The notes under the pieces: generated by a model
Database searches by the model: none
What the model was told of the DNA's origin: nothing
The model's input: the letters and a program-made list of their open reading frames with translations, nothing else
In this document: positions 49,071 through 58,437 of the stretch, piece after piece
Numbering within the stretch: the stretch's first letter is position 1
Layout of the letters: every line of letters starts with the position of its first letter
Made by a program: the position numbers and the translations under genes
Assembly (NCBI GenBank): GCA_905221605.1
Contig: CAJNDS010002812.1
Span: forward strand, 725,001 to 789,000
DNA: 64,000 bases
Direction of reading: 5' to 3'
Source: Symbiodinium natans
Taxonomy: Eukaryota > Sar > Dinophyceae > Suessiales > Symbiodiniaceae

Positions 49071-49124
49071 GGTTTAGGGTTTAGGGTTTAGGGTTTAGGG
49101 TTTAGGGTTTAGGGTTTAGGGTGA
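49071..49124 (+). repeat. TTTAGGG telomere-like array
   Basis: Seven perfect units, 10 bp before a candidate acceptor. Confidence 0.95.
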
Positions 49125-49134
49125 TGCAACCAAG

Positions 49135-49200
49135 GGCGAGTCAACTAGTTTCATACTGGTGGAGGCTCTGAAAACAGCTGCCCAGTCTTGTCTCTGCAAG
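49135..49200 (+). CDS. Candidate exon
   Basis: Bounded by GCAACCAAG| and CTGCAAG|GTCGAAAC, exactly 22 codons. It reads GESTSFILVEALKTAAQSCL and then CK, helical and PPR-compatible. Confidence 0.55.
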
Positions 49201-49796
49201 GTCGAAACGTACTCTTGGCGCCTAACTCCATAATCGAAAACTCTAAACCCCAAGCTGCGAATCTGATGTCTTGGCCCCCTAAAATCTAAGCCTCTGCGAT
49301 AGGTTCGTGTGAGCCCTTTTCCAAAGTGTCCTGCTTCAAGCATGAGCCAGACAACCATATGTACAATCAGGGTCTACTTATAAACTAATATTGGGTGTTT
49401 TGTAGTTTACAGTTAAAATCAAGGATGATTGGGACTTTGTAGGCTCCCTATCTTCACGTATCTTTAGCTAGTTTGAACACTGGTCGGCATTGTCCTGAAA
49501 TTGCCACTGCCAGTGGCTGACCCTAATCCCCAAACCCTACGCCCCTGAACCTTAAAAACCCAAACTCCAAACCACCCTAACGCCTCTGAGACTGCGATGC
49601 AAATGAAGATGAGCGGCTTGGCGGCATAGTCCTTCTTCTGTGCGGGTGCCTTGGGTTTCGAGATGAGGGTTCCCTTAAGTACAGAAGTTTGTGGATGCGA
49701 ATATATCCCTAAACCTTCTAACCCTAAACCCTAAACTGTTCCATGGATCATGTCTGAGACGCGAGCACAGCACCCGAATCCGATTGACAGCATATG

Positions 49797-49888
49797 CGGG
49801 TTTCCGAAATTAGGGTTACCTTATTGGGGTCCTTAGTATCAGGGAATCCTACATGAAGGGTTTATTAGGGGTCCCTTCTTTTCGTATT
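49797..49888. repeat. Dispersed element, family G copy
   Basis: GCGGGTTTCCGAAATTAGGG at the left, then TTATTGGGGTCC and TTATTAGGGGTCCC blocks. Confidence 0.75.
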
Positions 49889-49979
49889 CATATGGCTCTT
49901 TCACCCCGTACAGCTTGTAAAGCCTTCAGGGGAAAGGTGTTACATTTCTTATGAACTGACTACTAGGATATCCAGTCGT

Positions 49980-50092
49980 ACTCTCCTTCCCTTTTTGGGG
50001 AGGTTTAGGTTCCCTTATAAACAAACCCCTTTAAGCAAACAAAACACCAACAGATATACTTATCTTAATTCCAGGTCACTGGGGAACCTGGA
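49980..50092. repeat. Family J-like hairpin
   Basis: CCCTTTTTGGGGAGGTTTAG... with right end CCAGGTCACTGGGGAACCTGG, itself a small palindrome. Confidence 0.6.
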
Positions 50093-50101
50093 TTACATTA
50101 C

Positions 50102-50212
50102 CCTTGGGGACGAAATGAACCTTAAAATTGGGGTCATGTACCCTACACTACTATAATCCCTATTGAGGTCTATGAGCCATAAACCCTTTTAGGGCTCATT
50201 TCGTCCCCAAGG
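50102..50212 (+). mobile_element. Hairpin element, family H
   Basis: CCTTGGGGACGAAATGAACC at the left, GGGCTCATTTCGTCCCCAAGG region at the right. Differs from 13362-13478 at only a few positions. Confidence 0.9.
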
Positions 50213-50271
50213 ACTAGGTTAGGGTTTAGGCTTTAGGGTTTAGGGTTTAGGGTATTTTCCTTGCTCTGCAG

Positions 50272-50345
50272 TGCGACCAGCCACGGAGCGCTCTGCAGGA
50301 ACCTCTTTCGCTTGGTGCTGAGCACGGAGGAGCGCATGCGCGAGC
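50272..50345 (+). CDS. Candidate exon
   Basis: Follows TTTTCCTTGCTCTGCAG| with a good pyrimidine tract. It reads ATSHGALCRNLFRLVLSTEE and then RMREL. The donor is unclear (GA or GC near 50340-50345), directly before a CCCTAAA array. Confidence 0.55.
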
Positions 50346-50348
50346 TCC

Positions 50349-50395
50349 CCTAAACCCTAAACCCTAAACCCTAAACCCTAAACCCTAAACCCTAG
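50349..50395 (-). repeat. CCCTAAA telomere-like array
   Basis: Six units. Confidence 0.95.
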
Positions 50396-50784
50396 TTCGG
50401 GTTCTTCGGGGCCACTTTGGGCTTTGGGGGCTCTTTGCCTTTTCGGTTGTTCAGGGGATTGTTCTGGACCAAATAATCATGCACGGTGCCCTGCGACATG
50501 GGCCTATAGAGCATACATAGAGCTTTTTTTCATGACTCGAAGAAGAGGTTCAGGCTTACGGTTGCCGATGGGCTCCGCTCCCTGTCATGGTATTGTGGCA
50601 AGACGAAGGCCTAAGCCCCGAACCCTGCATGCCAACTTGAAGGTTCACGGGTTTGTTAAAAAGGACGGTCCAAGGTAAATAAGGCTGTAACCAGTTCTGT
50701 CTTCAGTCACCCTACTAAAAACTCCACTTCGAACTACCCCATGAGTCGTGGACCTCCAAGTAGATTTGCAGTCCCTTGGTTCAG

Positions 50785-50833
50785 GCTTGTGAGCCAGTGC
50801 CGCTATCTGTGATCCACACCTGCCAGAAGGCAG
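50785..50833 (+). CDS. Candidate exon
   Basis: Bounded by CTTGGTTCAG| and AAGGCAG|GTAGCCG. It reads ACEPVPLSVIHTCQKA. A possible further piece begins after GACGCGCAG| at 50852. Confidence 0.45.
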
Positions 50834-51379
50834 GTAGCCGTAGACGCGCAGTTGCCCAATAATGCGGTGCTAGGGGCTCTTTGGGAGCTCGTGGCAACCT
50901 ATTTATAGTACTTCCTTGGGGCTTTGACCCTCAAGAAAGATTGCAAACTTTCAGTATGCACAAGACCCCATCCCTGGCCCTACACCCCAAACCTCCTAAA
51001 GCCCTATGCCTTAACACGCGATCCTAAACCCTACTAGGTCTCATGTAGGGCCCGTGGCGGGTCCTAAGCCTTCTGGTGGGCTCTGATCGGGCTGTGGGGT
51101 TTGCTGGCATGGTTTGAGATTTGGGAGTTTAGGGTTTTTAGGGGTTTTGGGGCAAGGCCAGGCGAACAACTTGTAGGGTCCTTATGGGAGGGGGCTTCAA
51201 GGGAGGTATGTAACCCAAGGTTCCCAAGTACTCCCCACTGCTCCCTAAGGCTGCCTAAGCTTCCCTAAGTCTCACCAAGCTTCCCTAAATTCCCTAGGTA
51301 CCTACCCCCCAGTGAACCCCCTCCCTTAAGGACCCGTACCAGGTATTCAATATTCACACATGTAAAGCGGCTTATCTAG

Positions 51380-51414
51380 CGAAGCCTCCTTGGCCCATCG
51401 AATCATGCTGATAG
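51380..51414 (+). CDS. Candidate micro-exon
   Basis: Bounded by TTATCTAG| and TGATAG|GTGGCC. It reads EASLAHRIMLI. Weak because short. Confidence 0.35.
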
Positions 51415-51766
51415 GTGGCCATCACCGCGCCTCACGGGGTTCGCGCACGGCTGCAGTGCTGCGTTGAGGTGGCGGGTTGTTGTCTACCAAGAGCAGCCGT
51501 GCACCTGAACACAGGGTAAACATGAACCCCCCCAAACCCTCAACCCTGAATCCCCAAACCTCCCATAACTAAAGCGCAGTTCCTTTTGAAACACAGCACA
51601 AACGCATATTTGTTTGGAGGCCTGAGTCCAGGACAGGTTAGGGGACGTGCAGGGTATGAGACGAGTCCGTCCTTCAGCCCTTCTGGGCCCTCTGAGTCTA
51701 TCAGGGTTTAGGGTTTAGGGTCTAGGGTGTTTAGGGGCTCCATCAAGTGATCTTTGATGCATGCAG

Positions 51767-51838
51767 GTACAGGGTCTGCATTTTGGTGCTGGAATCTTCC
51801 GGTCGCGGGAGTTGCCTCAGCATTCGGGACATGCCCGG
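51767..51838 (+). CDS. Candidate exon
   Basis: Follows TGCATGCAG|. It reads YRVCILVLESSGRGSCLSIR and then DMPG, with a possible GC donor near 51839. Confidence 0.45.
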
Positions 51839-52277
51839 GCCCCCTCAAAGTCGAGCTCAGCAGCGGTAGAACTTAGGGGCACCTTGAACCATTGCTCGGT
51901 AGGCCCTTGGGACATTCCTTACCTCCTTTAAAGGGTTAGGGTTTAGGGTTTAGGGTTTAGGGTTCAGGTTCTGATGTATGGGCCAAAGCATGGGCCCTTA
52001 ATTTGTACAGGTTATACACGGGGTGTATAAGCTTAAACTCGGTAGGCCCTTGGGGCATTTTGTATTTTCCCTTGTTGGGTTAAAGAGGCTCATATTCAGC
52101 AATATTTTCCAGTGGGCTTTAAGGGCCATCCTAGATTGAGTCTTGATGGCCAACTCAAGCCCTAAACCGCAGGCTTGGGATGTGGGAGAGGGTCCAGGTT
52201 TCAGGTGCTTTATCCGAGAGCGTGACGCAGGGTCCAGGCCTCAGGTGTGTAATCTACAGTGTAGGGTTTAGGTTCAG

Positions 52278-52436
52278 TCACTTTGTCGGGAATGTGCGAA
52301 GGCGTTGGGTGATGCCATGTGGGACGCGCCGGAGAGGCTCCGTACATGCTCGAGTGGAGGGTTGATGAGGATTGTCCCAGAAATTACAAGGAGTGTCTTG
52401 GTCAGGGCTGTCAAATGTGCCTTCAGTCCTTTCTGA
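52278..52436 (+). CDS. Candidate exon, possibly with stop
   Basis: Follows GGTTTAGGTTCAG|. One frame is open for 52 codons (SLCRECAKALGDAMWDAPER, LRTCSSGGLMRIVPEITRSV) to TGA at 52434. An alternative frame runs on through GAAG|GTAAGAAAC at about 52471, a classic donor. The strand and frame are not certain, because minus-strand frames are also open. Confidence 0.4.
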   Translation, partial: SLCRECAKALGDAMWDAPERLRTCSSGGLMRIVPEITRSVLVRAVKCAFSPF

Positions 52437-52779
52437 GGTTTTGCAAGGCTGTTTGGATGACTGCGAGGAAGGTAAGAAACACTGTGCGATAAGCACGAGT
52501 TTTGTTGACTTCTGCTGTCGCCCGAAGTCCCTCCACAACGAGCTTGGGGAATCAAACGCAGCCATGTCAAGCAATCACGCACAGCTCTGAAGCAACTCCG
52601 TCCACCTCTACACCTTGACTTGAGCTTCACTTTCTTCGCGCGGGATCCCGGCGAAGGTTCTCAACTGCTCATGCTCCAAACCCCATGGGTTCCTAGGGCG
52701 GCTCTGAAACGTAGGTCCTTGGCTTAGGCCAGCCTAAGCCCTAAGCACCCTAAACACCCTAAAACCGCAACTTCTCTAG

Positions 52780-52887
52780 GATGCCCAGTAGTGCCCTTAT
52801 TCCCTTTTTGGGGGCTTTCGGTTCCCTTATAAACCCCTTTACCAAGAAAGGGCACCCTTTTTAATCCCAGGTTACTGGGCAACCCAG
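52780..52887. mobile_element. Hairpin element, family J, ending at an acceptor AG
   Basis: ATGCCCAGTAGTGCCCTT at the left is complementary to AGGTTACTGGGCAACCC at the right. TTCT occurs at both edges (52772 and 52888). The last two bases AG open the next exon. Confidence 0.75.
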
Positions 52888-52998
52888 TTCTACAGTCAAA
52901 GCCGTGCCATGGTCGGGTCAAAATACCCTATCAGAATCAGGCCGGCGGCCATTGAATCGCAGGAAGTGCCCGACGCCTCTGAGGAGCTTTGCACGGAT
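52888..52998 (+). CDS. Candidate exon
   Basis: Begins right after the hairpin (CAACCCAG|) and ends ACGGAT|GTGTAGAG, exactly 37 codons. It includes FYSQSRAMVGSKYPIRIRPA and AAIESQEVPDASEELCTD. Family not recognised. Confidence 0.55.
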
Positions 52999-53124
52999 GT
53001 GTAGAGTAACCCTTCTTGCCCTAAAAAGAGTGAGAGGTGCGTTGAATGAGTATTGGTCTTCTTCGCTGTTTGTGCAGGGAATGCAGGTTGATATGGGGTT
53101 GAGGGCCCCGCCCACCCTTAGAGG

Positions 53125-53334
53125 GTGTGTTTGGAATGTTGTTTAGAATGTCGCAGAGGCAACGCCCGCAACGCCTGCTCGCACTACAAAGTAGCTTCTC
53201 GAAGCCTCGAAGCAGTTCCCGGTACAAGTTTTGGTTCTTTGGTCTTGAGCAACATACAGAGTGCAATGGGGCCTGGTTTGGTGCAAACATCACTCGGAGA
53301 CATCCCTACCCTTAAACAAGTTAAGTTGGCATAG
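53125..53334 (+). CDS. Candidate coding block, frame unresolved
   Basis: Two plus frames are open over about 180 bp. One includes SFGSLVLSNIQSAMGPGLVQ and stops at TAG 53332; the other includes RYKFWFFGLEQHTECNGAWF. One is probably an exon, but I cannot choose. Confidence 0.35.
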   Translation: MCLECCLECRRGNARNACSHYKVASRSLEAVPGTSFGSLVLSNIQSAMGPGLVQTSLGDIPTLKQVKLA

Positions 53335-53476
53335 AGCATTTGTAGAATACTCTCCTCAACCCCTCGGCTTGCAACCCTGAAACCCTCTAGATTAGGATCC
53401 CCTGTAAAGATGCCAGGCGTTTTGAGCTAGATAACCCCCAAAAGGACCCTCACTGAAACAAAAGAAACCCTTGTTA

Positions 53477-53513
53477 GGTTTGCCAGCCAAGCGCTTGTGA
53501 GCATGGTGCTGAG
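53477..53513 (+). CDS. Micro-exon, PPR-like
   Basis: Bounded by CTTGTTAG| and GCTGAG|GTTTAGGG. It reads FASQALVSMVL, fitting x-x-x-A-L-x-x-M. Confidence 0.5.
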
Positions 53514-53585
53514 GTTTAGGGTCTGCAAGGGTTTAGGGTTAGGGTTGGGTTTAGTGTCGGGTTTGGCTTTAGGGTGCCTGGGCAG

Positions 53586-53636
53586 GAGTGGCGGCAGCAC
53601 TGGACGCACACTCTGCACTCCAACTGCACGGCAGGG
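53586..53636 (+). CDS. Exon, PPR-like
   Basis: Bounded by CTGGGCAG| and GCAGGG|GTTTAGGG, exactly 17 codons: EWRQHWTHTLHSNCTAG, with E-W-R-Q in PPR register. Confidence 0.55.
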
Positions 53637-53809
53637 GTTTAGGGTCCAGAGCCTGCAGCCCTGAACCCTATAACCCTCAAGCCCTGAACCCCTAAACCCT
53701 AAACCCTCAAGCCTCAGCTTTTGAGTTTCTGGTTTAGGGTAGATAGGATTTGGGGTTTGCTTTTCGGGCGCACGGGACAACTAGCACCTTGCATTACCTG
53801 CCAACCCAG

Positions 53810-53858
53810 ACCAAGACATGAGCCATTCATCCCACGAGCCTCGCCAGAAGCCCTATAG
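53810..53858 (+). CDS. Candidate exon
   Basis: Bounded by CCAACCCAG| and CCTATAG|GTCCC. It reads QDMSHSSHEPRQKPY. Confidence 0.4.
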
Positions 53859-53869
53859 GTCCCTACAGG

Positions 53870-53915
53870 AGGGTTTAGGGTTTAGGGTTTAGGGTTTAGG
53901 GTTTAGGGTTTAGGG
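53870..53915 (+). repeat. TTTAGGG telomere-like array
   Basis: Six units, 12 bp inside the proposed intron. Confidence 0.95.
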
Positions 53916-54430
53916 TACGGGGGCAACCGAAAGGGAACAGGGAAAGAAACCAACCCTCAACAGTTGCCTATATGGATTTCCCAGATCGAACCAGAAACAA
54001 GAACACCCGACCCTAAGGGGACAGGATAGGGGAGAAGGGACGGGACTACTCCAACCCGTTAAACCCGAGCCCAAGCGTACGTACTTTTTCAACAAAAGCT
54101 GACGGCTCTTGGCCATCTTGAGCCAAACAAGATTTCCGGGTTCATTGACCCTTCCAACCCCCAACACTAACTCTTTTCTACAATACCAGTTGCAGCTCCG
54201 CATAGGGTTTAGGGTTTAGGGTTTGGGTTTAGGGCTTTAGTGGCCCTTACTGTACGAAAACGCACAACTCAAGGCAGAGTACTAAGGGCGCAACCTTCTC
54301 CTACATTCCTACATTCCAGCGGGGGAAGCTAAACCGACTCATAAGCTTAGTTGCCTTGAAATCCCAACCCTTAAAAACCCGAAGCCTCCAAAATTCCCCC
54401 CCCCCAAAAAAAAAAAACACCAAATACTCT

Positions 54431-54536
54431 AGGGGTCGGAATCATTACGAATAGTCTTCCCTTGTGCTCGCGATGCCCCTTTTTAATTATACTATAGTAA
54501 GTCACCAAAACCCTATTCTAGCTGTTAAGGCCCCTA
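54431..54536 (+). repeat. Dispersed hairpin element, family F
   Basis: AGGGGTCGGAATCATTACGA...TCTTCCCTTGTG...CACCAAAACCCTATTCTAG...GGCCCCTAT. Confidence 0.82.
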
Positions 54537-54549
54537 TGTACGCCCACAG

Positions 54550-54640
54550 CAAGGTTTTCGTTGTGCCTCTTCCAAGCCGTGCTGGGAGAGCGTTCGAGAT
54601 ACCCTTCCTGCTTCTACGCGAGCTGGCTTATGCATTCAGA
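54550..54640 (+). CDS. Candidate exon
   Basis: Follows CGCCCACAG| just downstream of a family F element. It includes KVFVVPLPSRAGRAFEIPFL and then LLRELAYAF; the right edge is uncertain. Confidence 0.45.
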
Positions 54641-54943
54641 TGCCCTCTTTTCCCACTTGTCACACTAGATTCCCCCCCAACCAAGCAACTGAAACTACAA
54701 ATGTGTAACCTCCCCCCCCCCCCCCCCACAAACCCTAAGCTTTGTCCCTAAACTGTAACGAAAGCCTGTTCAACCTTACCTAAACCCTAAACCCTAAACC
54801 CTAAACCCTAAAATAGAATCAAAAAAAGAGGCAACAAAAGCTCAGGGTTCTGGCATCCTTGGTCCCTCTCTGTAGGACAGTGCTACCTTGGACATCTCTT
54901 AGGTGCTGGGTCGGTAGCCTCTCTGGTTTAGTGTTTCGGGTCT

Positions 54944-55030
54944 GTAGTATGTATGTATGTATGTACGTATGTATGTATGTATGTATGTATTTCTGTATGT
55001 ATATATATGTATATATATATATATATATAT
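54944..55030. repeat. TATG then TA microsatellite
   Basis: About ten TATG units followed by TA units. Confidence 0.95.
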
Positions 55031-55042
55031 GCAGGTATATAT

Positions 55043-55218
55043 GGGTTCAGGGTTGAAGTGGACTTCCCGGGCCGAGGGCCCCAGTGGTACGCGTCTTCTT
55101 GTTGCCCTACACCCTAAACCCTAAACCCTAACCCTAAACCCTAAAGCCCCAAACCCGCAATCCCTCAACAACAATGGGGGCCCTGCTACGTCACTGGGGA
55201 ACCTCAGGGCTGAGAGGA
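55043..55218 (+). repeat. Dispersed ~180-bp duplication, copy 1
   Basis: From GGTTGAAGTGGACTTCCCGG through a CCCTAAA tract to GGGCTGAGAGGA; recurs at 56534-56727. Confidence 0.85.
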
Positions 55219-55635
55219 ACCCCCACTTAGACCCTAAAACCTTGTCTCCTCCCTACCTAGAAATCTCAGCCAGAAAGCCAAGGAACCGTTGGTTATGAAC
55301 AAAACTATTTCTCGCCAAGCCTTTGCGTGTATATGCGTGCCTGTAGAACTTTGTTTCAAACCCACATACAGCTGTCCTACGGAGGTGACAGTACCACAGA
55401 TTCTTGTCATTTCACTCTGCACAAGGCCTCCTCATTGCTTTGGATGGGGTGAAGTTTCTTTTCGGGAGGTACATATATACACTGCATGCTCCTGTCATTG
55501 CTTCAATTTCAACCACTATTGAAATAGATGCCCCAAACCCTAGACACTAAACCCTGAACCCCTTAACCCGAAACCCTGACAAACTACGAATGGTTTTAGG
55601 GTTTAGGGAAAATGGATTGGGGTCGGGGCTCTCAG

Positions 55636-55680
55636 CCAAGGCCGCGGCATACGACCCTTGGGCTGCCTTAGATCTCCCAG
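55636..55680 (+). CDS. Exon, PPR-like
   Basis: Bounded by GGCTCTCAG| and CTCCCAG|GTGGCCC. It reads KAAAYDPWAALDLP; A-Y-D-P-W-A-A-L-D-L has W and A-L spaced as in the PPR core. Confidence 0.5.
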
Positions 55681-55715
55681 GTGGCCCTTTTCCCTTTTAG
55701 GGTTAAGGGTTTACC

Positions 55716-55794
55716 TGAAAGCCCCAAAGTATGTAAGAAAATAGCCCAGAACCTGTAAAACGTCAATTATTTTACGTACTTTGGGGGCTTTATG
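55716..55794. mobile_element. Palindromic element, family Q
   Basis: GAAAGCCCCAAAGTATGTAA pairs with TTACGTACTTTGGGGGCTTT. Confidence 0.85.
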
Positions 55795-55833
55795 TCGGGT
55801 TTTGGGGGTCCTTGGTTACCTCACATGCCTCAG

Positions 55834-55867
55834 ACCTTAGAGGGACCCTTAGTGGATGCCTTTGGAA
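55834..55867 (+). CDS. Candidate micro-exon
   Basis: Bounded by CATGCCTCAG| and TGGAA|GTGTTG. It reads TLEGPLVDAFG. Confidence 0.35.
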
Positions 55868-55950
55868 GTGTTGATTCGACTTGACCAAAAACCATGTGGC
55901 TTTATCTACTGACCCTAAACCCTAAACCCTAAACCCTAAACCCTACAAAG

Positions 55951-55989
55951 ATGACTGAAGCCTTCCCCCAGTCGGGTGGTTTTGTCTAC
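55951..55989 (+). CDS. Candidate micro-exon
   Basis: Follows a CCCTAAA tract and CTACAAAG|; ends GTCTAC|GTGAGGATG, a strong donor. 13 codons: MTEAFPQSGGFVY. Confidence 0.45.
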
Positions 55990-56143
55990 GTGAGGATGAC
56001 TGAGCCCTGCTACCCTGACCCTAAGGCTCTAAGGACTCTTATTTTGCGGTTTTTTGGGCCCAAAGGAACTCTTACATAAGGTTTTTGGGGGCTATTTTGA
56101 GCCCAAGGGTAACGAAGCCCCAGACTCGCGCGTTCAGCTGCAG

Positions 56144-56212
56144 GACTTCGGGGCCTCCTCCCTTCTCTCGGCGGGGAAGCAGCTGAGGGCAGCCGCTTGC
56201 TTCGATACTTCG
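56144..56212 (+). CDS. Candidate exon
   Basis: Bounded by TCAGCTGCAG| and TTCGG|GTTTTTTG. It reads DFGASSLLSAGKQLRAAACF and then DTS. Helical; PPR-compatible. Confidence 0.55.
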
Positions 56213-56237
56213 GGTTTTTTGTTCAGGGTTTTCGGGT

Positions 56238-56290
56238 TTAGGGCGTTGGGGTTTTGGGGTTTAGGGTTTAGGGTTTAGGGTTTAGGGTTA
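56238..56290 (+). repeat. TTTAGGG telomere-like tract
   Basis: Five units near the intron start. Confidence 0.92.
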
Positions 56291-56337
56291 AGGGTTGTGA
56301 GGGTCCAGACTCAGGCTTGAGGAGTTTCTGTATGTTG

Positions 56338-56452
56338 CTACCATCTGCTTAAGAAGCCCAACATAATGAAGGAGAACAATCCCTATATTGCTCTTATAAG
56401 GTAGAATGTGTTTGTTTGTTTTTTTTGGGGTAGGTCCTAAGCACTTAGTAGG
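56338..56452. mobile_element. TIR hairpin element, family D copy 3
   Basis: GCTACCATCTGCTTAAGAAG at the left and TCCTAAGCACTTAGTAGG at the right; diverged. Confidence 0.65.
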
Positions 56453-56533
56453 TTCGGGTTGAGGGTTGAAGAGTTCGTGGCAGCCAGGGTTGAAGGCGTT
56501 GGCCTCTGCCAGTGTTGAGGGTCACGCTTACAA

Positions 56534-56727
56534 GGGGTTCCGGGTTGAAGTGGACTTCCCGGCTCGAGGGTTTTGGTGGAACGCGTTTTCCTTGTTGCCC
56601 TAAACCCTAAACCCTAAACCCTGAACCCAAAACCCAAAACCCTAAAGCCCCAAACCCCAAATCCCTCAACAACAAAGGGTCAATGGGGGCCCTGCTACGT
56701 CACTGAGGAACCTGAGGGCTGAGAGGA
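56534..56727 (+). repeat. Dispersed ~180-bp duplication, copy 2
   Basis: Counterpart of 55043-55218; the CCCTAAA tract inside differs in length and variants, while the unique edges are conserved. Confidence 0.85.
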
Positions 56728-56739
56728 TTTGAGAGGAGG

Positions 56740-56900
56740 TTCGTGTTTAGGGTTAAGGGTTCCGGGTTCAGGGTTTAGGTTGTAGGGTTTTAGGGTTTAG
56801 GGTTTAGGGTTTAGAGTTTAGGGTTTAGGGTTTAGGGTTTAGGGTTTAGGGTTAGGGTTTAGGGCTCAAGGGTTTAGAGTTTAGGGTTTAGGGTTCATGG
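56740..56900 (+). repeat. TTTAGGG telomere-like array
   Basis: About 18 units with insertions. Confidence 0.93.
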
Positions 56901-56938
56901 GCTCAAGGGTCTAGGGGTTCAAGGGTTGAGAGCACCAG

Positions 56939-56990
56939 AGCCGGCACATTGAGGCCTACTCTCTTTGAACTGATGCTTGGGGGCCCTGAG
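56939..56990 (+). CDS. Candidate exon
   Basis: Bounded by AGCACCAG| and CCTGAG|GTGTGAAT. It reads AGTLRPTLFELMLGGPE. Confidence 0.45.
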
Positions 56991-57129
56991 GTGTGAATTC
57001 AAGGAGATTTCCTTACCTTTGGGGAAACCTTAACCCTATAGACCCTACATACATGCCCCATAAAATCCATGAATTCCCAGTAAAAAAGCACTACAAGCCC
57101 TGGTTAGCCCTGTAACCACCCCCCCCCCC

Positions 57130-57312
57130 GCCCCAACCCTAAACCCTAAACCCCAAACCCCAAACGCCAAACCCCAAACGCCAAGCCCCAAACGCCAAGC
57201 CCCAAACCCCAAGCCCCAAACCCCAAACCCCAAACTCCAAACCCCAAACCCCAAACCCCAAACCCCAAACCCCAAACCCAAACCCCAAACCCCCAAACCC
57301 CCAACCCCTTCC
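57130..57312 (-). repeat. CCCCAAA-variant array
   Basis: About 25 units of CCCCAAA with CGCCAAA and CCCCAAG forms. The minus-strand open frames rich in G-V-W-G-L-G-F are translations of this repeat. Confidence 0.95.
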
Positions 57313-57402
57313 CCCCCCCACCCCCCCCAAAAAAAAAATGATAAGTCGACACAGGCATTTTGCATGCTGAGACCACCGGAGGGCTCCGAGGCCTTGAAGT
57401 CG

Positions 57403-57545
57403 GGTAAGGGGTTTGGGGGTTTAGGGGTTTGGGGGTTTCGGGTTTAGGGTTTAGGGTTTAGGGGTTTTAGGGGTTTAGGGGTTTGGGGGTTTAGGGGTTT
57501 GGGGGTTTGGGGGCTTAGGGGTTTAGGGGTCTAGGGTTATGGGGT
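57403..57545 (+). repeat. TTTAGGGG/TTTGGGGG array
   Basis: Mostly 8-base variants; forms a near-inverted pair with 57130-57312. Confidence 0.93.
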
Positions 57546-58091
57546 AAGGGTTTGGTTTTAAATCCTCAGCCCCAAAACCCTACACCCTGAACCCCAAACC
57601 CTAACCCTGTCATGATTGGGGTGTTGGGTTAAGAGTTAGGGCCTACCAAGAACCACTCAGCTTTTAGTTTTGGCCCACAGGGTTTGGGGCTATAGCTTCA
57701 GGTAGAGTTATGGTGCTTAGGATGTGGGGGGGTTACAGTTCCGGGCCTTGGGTTTTCTGGTTGTGGTGCTTAGACTTCGCTTTCAGAGCTGGCCAGGCAT
57801 AGAAGCCGAGGTTTGAACAGCATAGGTAGACAAGAATGGTGTTACCGTTGCCTAAGCGTCCGCATTCATAGCTAGGACCCAAGGCTTCGTACCCTTATTC
57901 TTCCTTTGTGGGCGGGATTAAGTTCGGTTGCAGGCCATATAGCAGTCCATTTTTAGCTCTTGTTTACTTTGAGGCCTAGCTAGCTCTCCATTCTGCAGTT
58001 GTGTGCTTGTCCAATCTCGATTATTCCTGGCTCCGCTCAAGGGCATGCAGGGACACATCTCCAAGCAGCCCTAAAAGCCTAAAGCCCGCCG
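57546..58091. other. No supported feature
   Basis: Unique sequence with scattered splice-like dinucleotides; nothing I can support. Confidence 0.4.
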
Positions 58092-58242
58092 GCAAAATCC
58101 TATATTCCCCTTGGGAATTAGTTTTATTAAGGTTCTAAGGGGAGTATAGAATCATGAGGGGGGGGCAAGATCCTATATTCCCCTTGGGAATTAGTTTTAT
58201 TAAGGTTCTAAGGGGAGTATAGAATCATGAGGGGGGGGCAAG
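58092..58242. mobile_element. Hairpin element, family B, perfect 73-bp tandem duplication, ending at an acceptor AG
   Basis: TCCTATATTCCCCTT pairs with AAGGGGAGTATAGAA within each 73-bp unit; the two units look identical apart from one base at the left edge. The last bases GGGGCAAG open the next exon. A related core is nested in 8819-9012. Confidence 0.88.
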
Positions 58243-58315
58243 TCTACGTATGTTTTGTGAATTCTGGAGCCGCCTCTGATTGGCAGACAGCAGTCCGAGC
58301 CAACATTTCCCAGAC
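58243..58315 (+). CDS. Exon, PPR-like
   Basis: Follows GGGGCAAG|. It reads YVCFVNSGAASDWQTAVRAN; S-G-A-A-S-D-W-Q-T-A-V fits A-C-E-K-G-G-Q-W-Q-R-A-L. The right edge is uncertain. Confidence 0.55.
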
Positions 58316-58344
58316 GTTGAGCTGTTGCTGCCCCATCTTCACAA

Positions 58345-58437
58345 ACCCTCAGCCCTAAACCCTAAACCCTAAACCCTAAACCCTAAACCCTAAACCCTAA
58401 ACCCTAAACCCTAAACCCTAAACCCTAAACCCTAAAG
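58345..58437 (-). repeat. CCCTAAA telomere-like array
   Basis: Twelve near-perfect units. Confidence 0.97.

Noticed and set aside
57045-57376. Minus-strand open frames rich in G-V-W-G-L-G-F
   Set aside because: They are translations of the CCCCAAA array at 57130-57312; no unique coding sequence.
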